From positions 186,001 to 250,000 of the forward strand of contig CAZEDM010000003.1 in assembly GCA_964511075.1 (NCBI GenBank): a stretch of DNA of 64,000 bases, written 5' to 3'. Made by a program: the position numbers and the translations under genes. Below are positions 40,484-49,724 of this stretch, one piece after another (positions within the stretch are counted from its first letter, which is position 1; each line of letters begins with the position of its first letter). Below the pieces are notes generated by a model. That model searched no databases. It was not told where the DNA came from and was given only the letters and a program-made list of their open reading frames with translations. This DNA is from CAZEDM01 sp964511075 (GTDB lineage: Bacteria > Zixibacteria > MSB-5A5 > RBG-16-43-9).

Positions 40484-41683
40484 TCACTTTATCGTCCCAA
40501 TAGCCTTATACAGCGGCATAAAGGTGGAAAGTAAAATCAGTGCGGCGAAGCCACCGAAGCCCACCAGAATAAGAGGCTCAAGCATTGCCAGCACCCTCTT
40601 GGTTGCTCTGTCCACGTCCTTTTCGAAATACTCGTTCACCTTCAGAAGCTGTTTATCCACTGTCCCGTTTTCCTCTCCCAGGGCGACCATGCTCACCATA
40701 AAAGGCGGAAAAGGAAGACCTTTCATCGAATCGGAAAGGGATTCCCCGCGCTTTACTCTCTCCTGGATGGTCTCTATTGCCCGGACGATGCTGGCATTAC
40801 CAATGGTCCCCTTGACCAGGTCCAGTGAAGGTAATAGTCCAAACCCGGTTCTCAGAAGAAGCGATAGATAGTGGGAGAACTTGGCTAAGACCGTTTTTTG
40901 AACCACTGGCCCGAAAAGGGGGAATTTTAGCTTCATGAAACTCAAGGAATATTTTCCGGAATCGGTTTTGGAATAGAAGAAAAGCGCTATACCGCCTCCT
41001 ATGAAAAGAAGTATAAAGGGAAGCCACATCCCTCTTACCAGACCCGTCCCTGCCATAATGACCCTGGTAAGTAAAGGCAAGGGGGCACCTAATTCCTTCA
41101 CCAGCTCCATCAGCTTGGGCATAAGGTAAAAGGCGTAAAAACCTGCTACCCCGGACATAACGCACATAATCAGCATAGGGTAGATCATTGCCTGCTTGAG
41201 CGATGATTCCAGCTCCTCCTGTTTTTCTATGGAGACCACCAGCTCCTCCAGTATCTCGGTCAGATGTCCGCCGTTCTCCCCTGCTCTTATAGAACCGATA
41301 TAAAAAGGAGGAAAAACCTGAGGATAGGCTGCAATTGACTCGCCCAGGCTCCCTTTTGCCTCTATTTTTTTGGCAATATCCTGAATTATGCTGCGAAATT
41401 TCGGGTTCTTTTCCTGTGCTGCTATGTTATTGAAAGCTCTTAAAATAGGTAGTCCGGCTGAAAGCATTAATTGAAGCTGTATGGTAAATGACAGAATGTC
41501 TCTTTTCTTGATTTTCTTGGAGAGGCTTAAGAACCCTTTTTTCTCTACCTTTTTGCTGATCTGCACCGGGTACAGACCCATCTGCCGGACAGTACTATCT
41601 GCTTCCTGTAAGCTCCTTGCCTGGCAGGTTCCCTTGACCTCTTTCTTTTGGGGGTCAACTGCTTTATAGGTAAACTCTGGCAT
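40484..41683 (-). CDS. Type IV pilus/T2SS inner-membrane platform protein (PilC/GspF)
   Basis: The 399-residue protein has the two cytoplasmic GspF repeats (FTIQLQLMLSAGLPILRAF near 70 and FSHYLSLLLRTGFGLLPSL near 275). It has three membrane helices (PMLIMCVMSGVAGFYAFYL; MWLPFILLFIGGGIALFFY; LVGFGGFAALILLSTFMPLY). It anchors the assembly ATPase. It is the last gene of the pilus operon; its start abuts the GspE/PilB stop at the same base. Confidence 0.93.
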   Translation of the reverse strand: MPEFTYKAVDPQKKEVKGTCQARSLQEADSTVRQMGLYPVQISKKVEKKGFLSLSKKIKKRDILSFTIQLQLMLSAGLPILRAFNNIAAQEKNPKFRSIIQDIAKKIEAKGSLGESIAAYPQVFPPFYIGSIRAGENGGHLTEILEELVVSIEKQEELESSLKQAMIYPMLIMCVMSGVAGFYAFYLMPKLMELVKELGAPLPLLTRVIMAGTGLVRGMWLPFILLFIGGGIALFFYSKTDSGKYSLSFMKLKFPLFGPVVQKTVLAKFSHYLSLLLRTGFGLLPSLDLVKGTIGNASIVRAIETIQERVKRGESLSDSMKGLPFPPFMVSMVALGEENGTVDKQLLKVNEYFEKDVDRATKRVLAMLEPLILVGFGGFAALILLSTFMPLYKAIGTIK

Positions 41684-43323
41684 TATCCTGCTACTCTTAT
41701 GACTTCCTCTATGGTCGTTATGCCGGCTTTGGCTTTGTTGATCCCGTCCTGGAACATAGATTCTATGTTGGCTGCTTTCTCTATCTCATAGGTAGTTGCT
41801 CTGTTGGCAATCAGCTGATTGATCTCCGGGGTTACCTCCAAGACTTCGAAAAGCCCGTTCCTGCCTCTGTATCCGGTATATTTGCACTTCTCGCAGCCCT
41901 TGCCCTTATAAAGGGTCATCCCCTTTAAATCCTCCAGCTTATAGGCTGTGAGGTCTTCTTCTTTAGGAGTGTAGGTTGTCTTACAGTTAGAACAGATTTT
42001 TCGCCCAAGCCTCTGGGAAATTACTGCTAAAAGAGAAGAGGCGACGATAAAAGACTCTATTCCCATATCCAGCAGTCGTGCCACAGCCGCCGGGGCGTTA
42101 TTAGCATGTAAGGTGGTAAAGACCAGATGTCCGGTCATAGCAGCCCTGAAAGCCATCTGCGCGGTCTCCGTATCTCTCATCTCGCCAATCAGTATAATAT
42201 CCGGGTCGTGTCTCATGCAGGCTCTTAACCCCCTGGCAAAGGTATGCCCTGCTTTTTCCAGGACCTGGGATTGTTTGGTCAGAGGTATCTGGGACTCAAT
42301 GGGGTCCTCCAGGGTGATGATATTTTTCTCCAGGGCATTCATGGTCTTCAAAGCCGCATACAGAGTTGTGGATTTACCTGACCCGGTAGGACCGGTGATG
42401 ACGATTATCCCGTATGATTTCTGCACCAGCCTTTTAAACTTAGCTAGGTTTTCGCCGGTAAAGCCAAGCTGGTCCAGGCTCAGAAGAAACCTGGGCTTGG
42501 CTAAAATCCTCAGCACCACCGATTCGCCGTGCATAATGGGCAGAGTGGAGACTCTTATATCCACATCTTTATTGTTATAATTGAAGCGTATACCCCCGTC
42601 CTGTGGGATTCTCTGCTCGGTGATATCCATCCCCCCCATTATCTTCAGCCTGCTGACTGCTGCGGCGTATATGTTCTGGGGAAGGATAAATCCCGGTTCT
42701 AAAATACCGTCCATTCTATATCTGATTCGCCCTACCTTATCGTCCGTCTCAAAATGGATATCAGTAGCACCTTCCCTTATTCCATGAGCGATGATGGCAT
42801 CGACCAGCTTTATCAGCGGAGGGGTTTCCTGTTCCACCTCCTCCACGCTCAAGGTCTGGGTCAGGCTCTCCTCGATAATCTTCTCGGTGGCTGCACCCAT
42901 ACCGTAAAAGATATCAATGGCTGACAGGATATCCTCCTCTGCCGCAATCCAGGGCTCGATATCCAGGCTGGTTAATTTCCTCAGCTTGTCGATGGCCATA
43001 ATATCGTTGGGATTCGCCATTGCCACGACCAGCTTCCTTTTGTCTATTACCTCCGCGGGTATGAGCTTAAATCCCCGGGCAACGGCTTCAGGCACAAGCT
43101 TAATGATCTCTGATTCTATCTGGACATTGCTGAAGTCAAAATAGGTGGTGCCGGATTGCTCGCTGGACAGCTTAAGCATTACGTCCGGATTGACAAACCC
43201 CAGCCTTTCGCAGATCAAATTTATTTTCTCGCCGGTCCTTTTCTGTTCGCGCAGAGCCACTTCATACTGCTTGGGAGTTATGAGATTCGATTCCAGAAGC
43301 AGCTCGCCCAGCGACTTAGTCAT
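41683..43323 (-). CDS. Pilus/secretion assembly ATPase (PilB/GspE)
   Basis: The 546-residue hexameric ATPase has an N-terminal MshEN-like domain (LGELLLESNLITPKQYEVAL), Walker A GPTGSGKST and Asp box TLEDPIE. Its Walker B is DIILIGEMRDTETA and its His box is TGHLVFTTLHAN. A tetracysteine zinc motif follows, split as CSNCK and CEKCKYTGYRGR. This is the extension ATPase, PilB/GspE type. No PilT retraction ATPase is in the operon, so a secretion-type or non-retracting pilus is possible. It overlaps the TPR gene by 8 bases. Confidence 0.94.
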   Translation of the reverse strand: MTKSLGELLLESNLITPKQYEVALREQKRTGEKINLICERLGFVNPDVMLKLSSEQSGTTYFDFSNVQIESEIIKLVPEAVARGFKLIPAEVIDKRKLVVAMANPNDIMAIDKLRKLTSLDIEPWIAAEEDILSAIDIFYGMGAATEKIIEESLTQTLSVEEVEQETPPLIKLVDAIIAHGIREGATDIHFETDDKVGRIRYRMDGILEPGFILPQNIYAAAVSRLKIMGGMDITEQRIPQDGGIRFNYNNKDVDIRVSTLPIMHGESVVLRILAKPRFLLSLDQLGFTGENLAKFKRLVQKSYGIIVITGPTGSGKSTTLYAALKTMNALEKNIITLEDPIESQIPLTKQSQVLEKAGHTFARGLRACMRHDPDIILIGEMRDTETAQMAFRAAMTGHLVFTTLHANNAPAAVARLLDMGIESFIVASSLLAVISQRLGRKICSNCKTTYTPKEEDLTAYKLEDLKGMTLYKGKGCEKCKYTGYRGRNGLFEVLEVTPEINQLIANRATTYEIEKAANIESMFQDGINKAKAGITTIEEVIRVAG

Positions 43324-44635
43324 TTTCCCCTCCGGAATTCAAAAAGCTGACCCTTTCCCTTACACTCCTTTTTAAATCGGAATTTCCCTCCGAATAGTTT
43401 TTCAGGAAAAGGGAATAATAGCTTAAGGCTTCTTTTTTCTCTCCACGCAGGTCTTTTGCTCTTCCCAGAGAGTAAATCGTCTGGGGATCGCTTGAATCTA
43501 TCTGATAAGCTTTGAAATAGGCTTTTATTGCCAGGTCAAGCTCGTTCCGGCTTTCAAGAATCTTGCCCTTCAGCAGATAGGCTTTGCTGTTAGCCGGCTC
43601 GGGAATCAAAAGCTTATCTAAATATTCCTCGGCGTTTTTGTATTCCTTTTTTCTGTAACAGAGTAACGCCATATTGTACAAAACCTTTGTCTCCTCTGGA
43701 GTTTTACTCAAAAGGAGGTTCAATTCTTTTTCAGCCTCAGCCATTTTACCTTTTTCCAGGTATATGGAGGACAGATTCAGACGCGCCGGGTGAAAATCGG
43801 GATTCAGCTCCAATGCTTTCAGGTAGCACTCCTCAGCCTCTTTTAAATTTCCTGACTTCTGGCTTTTTAAGCCGAATTCAAAATAGTTATTGACCAGTCG
43901 GTTTTTATCTGCCTCGGAATAAGTTTTGCTGGATTTTGATTCCTCTTTAGTCAAAGGAGTCGATAAGATAATTTTCTCGGCTGTAGAAGATTTTTGTTGT
44001 GATAAGCCCTTTTGAGTATCAGTATCCTTGAGTTCGGCTTCTGGATTTTTAGTAGAAAAAGACCCCTCATTTTTCTGCAAGGTTTTTTTCTCGACCGGCT
44101 GTTCTTTTTTATCTTCCGTTTCAGTTTTTGGAATATCTATTATCTTTTGAACTTCTTTTGGCTTTTCCTTATCCACAGTAGCAAGTTGAATTGAAGTGTC
44201 TTTCTTTGGACTGGTTTCAGCTGAAGGTTTTTCCTTCTTAACCTCAGCCTTTTTTACACTCTTGACTTCATTCGCCGAACTCAGACTTAATAGCTTGACT
44301 GAATCGACCTTCTCCCCTGCAAGTACCTGGGCAATTGAATCCCTCTGGGGTACAACAGGGGAGCTGTCAATGCCCGAGGCTAAATTTTTGCTCTTGATCT
44401 CTTTTGTTCTTGAGCTCAGGCTTTTCCTGGGTTTGCTCAGGGAGAGTTCCGGGGTTTTATTCTTGCTGCTCCACAGAAGATACCCCTCGCCTATTACCAG
44501 AAAAAACACCCCTATGAACAAAAGAAGAAGAAAAGTCTTTTTTCTCTTTACCGGCTTAGGGGAAAGATCGCCTTCTGTTCTTTTCTCTCCTTTTTCATCC
44601 TCTACTTTTTTTACTACCCTGGATATCAGTTTCAT
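43316..44635 (-). CDS. TPR protein with membrane anchor in pilus operon
   Basis: The 439-residue protein has a basic N-terminus, one membrane helix (KTFLLLLFIGVFFLVIGEGYLLW) and a long low-complexity Lys/Ser/Glu-rich linker of about 170 residues. The C-terminus has TPR repeats from about residue 255 (YFEFGLKSQKSGNLKEAEECYLKALELNPDF and following). The C-terminus therefore lies in the periplasm. It could dock the pilus or secretin, as PilF/TapF-type or GspC-like proteins do. Low-complexity composition is normal for this design. Confidence 0.82.
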   Translation of the reverse strand: MKLISRVVKKVEDEKGEKRTEGDLSPKPVKRKKTFLLLLFIGVFFLVIGEGYLLWSSKNKTPELSLSKPRKSLSSRTKEIKSKNLASGIDSSPVVPQRDSIAQVLAGEKVDSVKLLSLSSANEVKSVKKAEVKKEKPSAETSPKKDTSIQLATVDKEKPKEVQKIIDIPKTETEDKKEQPVEKKTLQKNEGSFSTKNPEAELKDTDTQKGLSQQKSSTAEKIILSTPLTKEESKSSKTYSEADKNRLVNNYFEFGLKSQKSGNLKEAEECYLKALELNPDFHPARLNLSSIYLEKGKMAEAEKELNLLLSKTPEETKVLYNMALLCYRKKEYKNAEEYLDKLLIPEPANSKAYLLKGKILESRNELDLAIKAYFKAYQIDSSDPQTIYSLGRAKDLRGEKKEALSYYSLFLKNYSEGNSDLKRSVRERVSFLNSGGEND

Positions 44636-44641
44636 AGATTT

Positions 44642-45640
44642 TTAAAATTCCTCTAAATCCTTTCTTTTTAAAGACCCGATGCGATTAAGCAGCCTGTTCT
44701 CCGAGGGAATCAGCCTCTTAAGGCTTTCGGCGCCTTCAGCCACATGCTTCTCCAGAACGGTCCTGGTGTTGTCCACGAATGCGGACATAAGCGACCTTTC
44801 GCACAGCGCATTAAGCAGACGCGGTATTCCGCAGGATAGTCTGTAGATGGCTTTTACGGCATCCGGGGCAAAACTCATCTCCGGATTACCGCCGGCGCTA
44901 TTCAACTGGGATTTTATATAGGACTTGACCTCCTCGGGCTCTAAGGGCAAAAGCGTATAGCGGACAAGTATCCGCTGGTCCAGCTGCCTCAGGCCCCTTT
45001 TTTTCAACCTCTCCTCCAGTTCAGGCTGGGCAAAAAGAACGATATGCACCAGCTTATCCCTCTGGGTCTCCAGATTGGAAAGCAGCCTCAAGCTTTCCAG
45101 GGCTTCATCTTTGAGCGTTTGAGCTTCATCCACCAGTATCACCACCCTTCTTTTCTCCCTGTAGAAATTCAAAAGCCAGTGAGCCAATTTCTCCAGTAGG
45201 TCTCCTTCGGATAGCTCCCTGTCATGCTCTTCTCCTGAATATCCTAAAAGATTTCCTATTATCTCCCTGGTGGAGATCCGCGGATCGAAAACCCTTATGA
45301 TCTTCAGGTCGCTGCTCGATCTCTCGATGAAATAGCGTGAGAGTATGGTCTTGCCCATTCCCGGCTCCCCGGATATCAGGGTGAAACCCATCCCCTCGTA
45401 AATACCGTATCGCAGATGATTCAATGCCTCGGCATGGGAGTTGGAGAAAAAGAAAAATTTGGGATCAGGGGTTACGGAGAAGGGTTCCTCTTTGAACCCG
45501 AAGAACTCCCGGTAGGCCTCTATAAGATCCACCCTTATAATACCCTCTTTTTCTTTCTTCTCCGGGAGCTTTAGCTCCTCTATGGAAAATCTGTTCTCCT
45601 TGACCTCTTCCTCCGGCACAGAACTATAGATCAGTTTCAT
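44642..45640 (-). CDS. ExeA/GspA-like AAA ATPase
   Basis: The 332-residue protein opens with YREFFGFKEEPFSVTPDPKFFFFSNSHAEAL, the ExeA-family N-terminus. Walker A is SGEPGMGKT, Walker B VILVDEAQTL, the sensor LSNLETQRDKLVHIVLFAQPEL and the arginine finger region RILVRYTL. ExeA/GspA proteins help secretin assembly through the peptidoglycan. It sits 4 bases after the secretin gene, which fits. It lacks the peptidoglycan-binding extension. Confidence 0.9.
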   Translation of the reverse strand: MKLIYSSVPEEEVKENRFSIEELKLPEKKEKEGIIRVDLIEAYREFFGFKEEPFSVTPDPKFFFFSNSHAEALNHLRYGIYEGMGFTLISGEPGMGKTILSRYFIERSSSDLKIIRVFDPRISTREIIGNLLGYSGEEHDRELSEGDLLEKLAHWLLNFYREKRRVVILVDEAQTLKDEALESLRLLSNLETQRDKLVHIVLFAQPELEERLKKRGLRQLDQRILVRYTLLPLEPEEVKSYIKSQLNSAGGNPEMSFAPDAVKAIYRLSCGIPRLLNALCERSLMSAFVDNTRTVLEKHVAEGAESLKRLIPSENRLLNRIGSLKRKDLEEF

Positions 45641-45644
45641 CGAT

Positions 45645-47102
45645 TCATTCCTCCTTATAACTTAATTGGGTCACCCTGGGGGTTAAAATTATCACCAGCT
45701 CGGCTCTCTCCTCCAACCTTTCGTCCCTCCTGAAGAAAAATCCCAGGCCCGGGATATCCCCCAGCAGGGGAATCTTTTTCTGGTTCACTGATTTCTTGTT
45801 GGTGATCAACCCGCCTAAGATCACGCTCTCTCCGTTTTTCATTCCCACGGTGGTACTCATCTCCCTTATGTCCAGGTTGGGTGCCTTCAAAGTTGCACCC
45901 TGGAACTCAAACTCCTCCCACTGGTTCAGATTGGTGATGATGGGAACAACGTGTAAGGTCACGTACCCATCCGAGGAGATGTAGGGCGTAACCCCCATCA
46001 GCAGACCCAAAAGGGTAGTCTTCATCTCGGGGACAGTGACTGGCTGGCCTATCTCCACTCCTCCGGACAAACCGGTTATCTCCCAGTACGGCTGCACCTT
46101 TCCCACATTTATCATGGCAGTCTGCCCGTTCAGAACGTTCAATCTGGGCTTGGACAGCACTTTCACCTTACCGTATTCTCCCAGGGTATTGAAAAGAAAA
46201 GTGTTGTCCGGGGTAGAGCCGGTAATCTCAAAAACCGAGCCGGGAAGAGAAAGGCTCTGCGAGACATCTATGTTTATCTTATGGTCCTCGATCAGAGCCG
46301 AGGTGAGAGAGGACCAGTCTATGCCGTAGGATCTCTGGTCCTTAAGCGTCACCTCCAAAACCTCTGCCTCGATTATCACCTGGCGTCCCAAAGAGCTTTT
46401 CACCTGGCGGACAAACTTTTTTATCTCCTTAAGATTTTTTTTGCGGTCGGTGACCACTATTATTCCGCCCACTTTATTGATGAAGTAATCCCCTTCAGGG
46501 GAGATCAGCTTTCCTAATCCCTCCTCCACCTGTTTCCAGAGATCGACTGATTCATCCCGGGTCTGACTGGAGATCTGATAACGGCCGTTCACCCCTCCCA
46601 TCTCGGAATTACTTCCTAAAACGTCCCCACCTACGCTTACGGAGGAAGATATCTTATTGGGAACCTCTCCCAGCTCGAACCTCCAGGTGTCGAAAAGCTT
46701 AATCTGAAGCGAGGGGCTGTTCATGGAGAAAAGATATTCGGTCGAGCTCAAGATCGTCTCTAAAGCCTCATCCAAAGTCTGGTTCTGGAAACTCACCGTA
46801 ACCAAAACCCTGGGATTCACCCCTTTCCCCCAGACTATGTTCAATCCGGCCTGAGAAGCTAAGTGAACCAGGATATCCTCCAAAGGGGTTTCCCTGGCGG
46901 AGAAGGAAAACAATCTGCTTTTCTGATTGTTACCTTCGATCTCCGGATGAAGTTCCAGCTCCGGAGGAACTGAAGAATTTACCTCCGAGCTGGTTGGGAT
47001 CCGGAACTCAGACTCGGTTGAAAGCACCTTCTTGGAAGCACAGGATAAAGCCAGAGTGAAAGATAAGATCGACGCCAAAATGATATTTTTGAAATTATTC
47101 AT
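45645..47102 (-). CDS. Outer-membrane secretin (PilQ/GspD family)
   Basis: I start at ATG 47102, with AAGGGG six bases upstream; it overlaps the preceding gene by 8 bases. The 485-residue protein has a lipoprotein-like signal (MNNFKNIILASILSFTLALS, then C), a short N-domain (FSARETPLEDILVHLASQ) and a KH-like segment. The secretin beta-domain spans about 240-480 (VLSKPRLNVLNGQTAMINVG, GGLITNKKSVNQKKIPLLG, GLGFFFRRDERLEERAELVIILTPRV). It should form the outer-membrane gate for the pilus. Confidence 0.92.
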   Translation of the reverse strand: MNNFKNIILASILSFTLALSCASKKVLSTESEFRIPTSSEVNSSVPPELELHPEIEGNNQKSRLFSFSARETPLEDILVHLASQAGLNIVWGKGVNPRVLVTVSFQNQTLDEALETILSSTEYLFSMNSPSLQIKLFDTWRFELGEVPNKISSSVSVGGDVLGSNSEMGGVNGRYQISSQTRDESVDLWKQVEEGLGKLISPEGDYFINKVGGIIVVTDRKKNLKEIKKFVRQVKSSLGRQVIIEAEVLEVTLKDQRSYGIDWSSLTSALIEDHKINIDVSQSLSLPGSVFEITGSTPDNTFLFNTLGEYGKVKVLSKPRLNVLNGQTAMINVGKVQPYWEITGLSGGVEIGQPVTVPEMKTTLLGLLMGVTPYISSDGYVTLHVVPIITNLNQWEEFEFQGATLKAPNLDIREMSTTVGMKNGESVILGGLITNKKSVNQKKIPLLGDIPGLGFFFRRDERLEERAELVIILTPRVTQLSYKEE

Positions 47103-47817
47103 TTCTGACCCCTTCATAGATCGGGAGAGGATGATAGCTCAAAATTTGACTTACGCCCTCCTTGGTGAGAATCACTTTATCTTTCCCTATCTCCGAGATA
47201 AGCCAGCCCTCGAAAAGCTCCCCCTCTTTAACCCAGGCTTTCTTGCTCCCCCAATAAAGCAATGCTGTTTTGCCGTCCTCGCTTATCAGGATAGCCTTGA
47301 CCGTAATTTTTTTGGGCTCACTTTTCTTAGCATTAGTATATGATTCTGGCCCGGAGCCAGAAACCGGAGCCGGAGTGTAATCTCTGCCCAGCTTGGCTAA
47401 CTCATCTTTTAATTTCTCCTGTTCCAGAGAATCCCTGAGAAGCTCTATTTCCATCTTGATTACCTTTATCCTCTCCTCCAGTTCCGCAACCCGGCGGTTG
47501 CCGTTTCCAAAGGGGTCCCTCCAGCCCTTCAGCAGTCGATAAAGAGGGGTTTCACCAGGAAGCTTCTTGGTGGTGTCTGCTTTAGCCTGGACCAGGGTAT
47601 CAGCCTTAGCCCTTTCTTTTTTAGCCAGGCTCTGAGCTTGATTCTGGGACCTGCTTCTGGGCTGTGGCCTTTCAGACGTTCTTCTGGGGACAGGTGGAGC
47701 CTGAGTTTCTCCACCACCGGTTAAAAGCTTAAAGGCAAAGAACCCCACTATCAGAAGAATAGCCAGGCCTATGCCTAAAACCATTTTTTTATTTTTCAGA
47801 AAACCAAGTGAAGGCAT
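47095..47817 (-). CDS. PilP-like pilus assembly protein
   Basis: The 240-residue protein has an anchor helix (MVLGIGLAILLIVGFFAFKLL), a polar linker and coiled coil (RVAELEERIKVIKMEIELLRDSLEQ). A C-terminal beta domain follows (AILISEDGKTALLYWGSKKAWVKEG; ISEIGKDKVILTKEG). The last part resembles PilP/GspC homology domains that contact the secretin. It lies between pilO-like and secretin genes, which is the PilP position. Confidence 0.75.
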   Translation of the reverse strand: MPSLGFLKNKKMVLGIGLAILLIVGFFAFKLLTGGGETQAPPVPRRTSERPQPRSRSQNQAQSLAKKERAKADTLVQAKADTTKKLPGETPLYRLLKGWRDPFGNGNRRVAELEERIKVIKMEIELLRDSLEQEKLKDELAKLGRDYTPAPVSGSGPESYTNAKKSEPKKITVKAILISEDGKTALLYWGSKKAWVKEGELFEGWLISEIGKDKVILTKEGVSQILSYHPLPIYEGVRNE

Positions 47818-47819
47818 TT

Positions 47820-48350
47820 TTACGCACCTCCTGAGGAGAGGTAATATTTAATCCTGAGCTTAAGCTCTCCTGGAACGTTCAGATCCTTACCACCTATGGT
47901 GAACAGATCTACTAAAAATGGATATTCCTTCAGGGACTCCAGAAGTATTATCAGCTGTTCATAGGAGGAATAGTTGGTTACTCCGATCTCCAGAGGCATC
48001 TCCTTGATACCTGCCAGATTTGGAAAATCGGTACTGTTCTTTTCCTTACCCACCTTCACCTCGCAGGATAAGCCCGCCTGTCCGAAAACCGATTGCAGAT
48101 ATTTCTCCAGAAGAACCTTATTGACCTGGGGTTCCGAGACAAAGGGAACCTCCTTGAGTTTGCCGCCTTTTAACTTCTTGAGCGTCAGAGAGGCACTTAG
48201 CCTTTTCAAATCCTCCAGATGAGCATTGAGCTCCTCCACGCTTTTTTTCTTCTGGCTTATCCTGGCCTGCAGGGAGCGGATCTGTCTCACCCCGAAAAAC
48301 AGAACCAAGACAATCACTATCCCTGCCACCAGAAAGATCTGCTTTTTCAA
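47820..48350 (-). CDS. PilO-like pilus alignment protein
   Basis: The 176-residue protein has one membrane helix (IFLVAGIVIVLVLFFGV), a coiled coil (QARISQKKKSVEELNAHLEDLKRLSASL) and a ferredoxin-like domain (MPLEIGVTNYSSYEQLIILLESLKEYPFLVDLF). PilO dimerises through such domains and aligns PilM/N with the secretin. It ends 2 bases before the PilP-like gene and starts 3 bases after the PilM-N fusion gene. Confidence 0.85.
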   Translation of the reverse strand: MKKQIFLVAGIVIVLVLFFGVRQIRSLQARISQKKKSVEELNAHLEDLKRLSASLTLKKLKGGKLKEVPFVSEPQVNKVLLEKYLQSVFGQAGLSCEVKVGKEKNSTDFPNLAGIKEMPLEIGVTNYSSYEQLIILLESLKEYPFLVDLFTIGGKDLNVPGELKLRIKYYLSSGGA

Positions 48351-48353
48351 TCT

Positions 48354-49703
48354 TTACCCCTTTAACATCAGGTCTATCTTGAACTTTAAATCATCGCCTT
48401 CCAGTTTACGCTCCAGGACCGGATTGGTCCAGTTAGAGGACTGGTTGAACAAAATCCTTAATTCCTCTGCTCTATAAAACCTCTCCACATTGTCATATCC
48501 CTGGATAATGCCGGTGAGCTCTCCTTTCCATTTTTTGCCTGCTTTTTTCACCGTCAGCGAATTAAGGGTTATATCCTCCGGAATCACTCCGGCTAAATTC
48601 AGGAGAAATTCCGTCCAGGCTGGCTGCTTCTCCACGGAGTCAGAGATCAGCTCCGTGGCAAGCTCCTTGAGCTCGGTTTCTCTTTTTTTGATCTCCCCCT
48701 GGACTGCCCTTTCCTTGTCCAAAAGGCTTAACCAGTCAAGAGAATATTTAAGATTTGCCCCCAGGATTAAGAGAACCACTAAGGCGAAGACAGAAGCTAG
48801 CATAGCCGCCGTCTTCCTGTTTTTTTTCTTTTCCTTTATGGATACCGGCACCAGGGAGAAATGGAATTTCCTGGGATTCAAAAGGGCCAATCCCAGACAT
48901 CCGGGAAAAGTTAGAAGCTCCTCATTCGACCCCTCAAAAACCTCCTCGGTCCACAGAGGAACGATATTCAAATCCACCTGTTTCTTCAAAGCTTCCACGA
49001 AATCTGAGGGCTTGAAACTCCCGCCCAATACGATTTTTGCGATTTTATCCTGGGGGTAGTTCTCAGTATAAAACAGAACAGTCTGTCGAATGTCCTTAAT
49101 CAGACGTTCAGTCACCCCCTTGCCTTCCTCCGAGCCTAAGGGCAGGCCGCGGGTTATCCTGATCTCCTTCCCCTTGAAAATCAGTATCCTGCTCCTTTCC
49201 CCTGAGACGTCAACGAAAGCCACGGTTTCATTCTCTTTCAGCTCTCCGGTTTGCTCCAGAAGCACTCTTACCGCTATGGGATAAGTGGTGAAGAAAGTGG
49301 ACTTTGCTTTATAGTTTGTGAAAAGGGAGGCCAGTTCCTCCAAATGTTTCCTGCCTAAGCCCACCACCATCATCTTGTTCTGAATCCCTGTGGTGGTCTC
49401 CTCCACCTGTCCCAGCTCCTCGTAGGTGTACTCGGATTCCTCCTCCAGAAACTTTTTCGTCTCCTTTTCAACTGCCTCCGGTAAAAGCTTCTTCTTCAAT
49501 GGAGGCAAAAGAACGGTTTTATGCACAGAGCCCTCTATACCACCGCAGACCCTGACATCCAGCTTTCTTTTTTCCTGGGAAAGATAATCAGCCAGCTCCT
49601 CCCTGCTGAGCTTCAGAAGCTTGCTGATTTTTATGGTCTCTCTCTGCGGCTCAGCTATGAGCAGCCTGGCAAATTCACCATCCCAGTCAAGTGCTAAGAT
49701 CAA
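48354..49703 (-). CDS. PilM-PilN fusion protein
   Basis: The 449-residue protein joins two parts that are separate in most pilus systems. Residues about 1-280 are the actin-like PilM/GspL fold (MILALDWDGEFARLLIAEP; AFVDVSGERSRILIFKG; KIVLGGSFKPSDFVEAL), cytoplasmic and nucleotide-binding. Residues about 295-320 are a membrane helix (TAAMLASVFALVVLLILGANLKY), then a coiled coil and a PilN ferredoxin-like domain (WTEFLLNLAGVIPEDITLNSLTVKK). GspL-like fusions have the same order, so the protein links cytoplasmic ATPase to periplasmic PilO. Confidence 0.88.
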   Translation of the reverse strand: MILALDWDGEFARLLIAEPQRETIKISKLLKLSREELADYLSQEKRKLDVRVCGGIEGSVHKTVLLPPLKKKLLPEAVEKETKKFLEEESEYTYEELGQVEETTTGIQNKMMVVGLGRKHLEELASLFTNYKAKSTFFTTYPIAVRVLLEQTGELKENETVAFVDVSGERSRILIFKGKEIRITRGLPLGSEEGKGVTERLIKDIRQTVLFYTENYPQDKIAKIVLGGSFKPSDFVEALKKQVDLNIVPLWTEEVFEGSNEELLTFPGCLGLALLNPRKFHFSLVPVSIKEKKKNRKTAAMLASVFALVVLLILGANLKYSLDWLSLLDKERAVQGEIKKRETELKELATELISDSVEKQPAWTEFLLNLAGVIPEDITLNSLTVKKAGKKWKGELTGIIQGYDNVERFYRAEELRILFNQSSNWTNPVLERKLEGDDLKFKIDLMLKG

Positions 49704-49724
49704 CTTCTCTCCTTGTCCAGATCC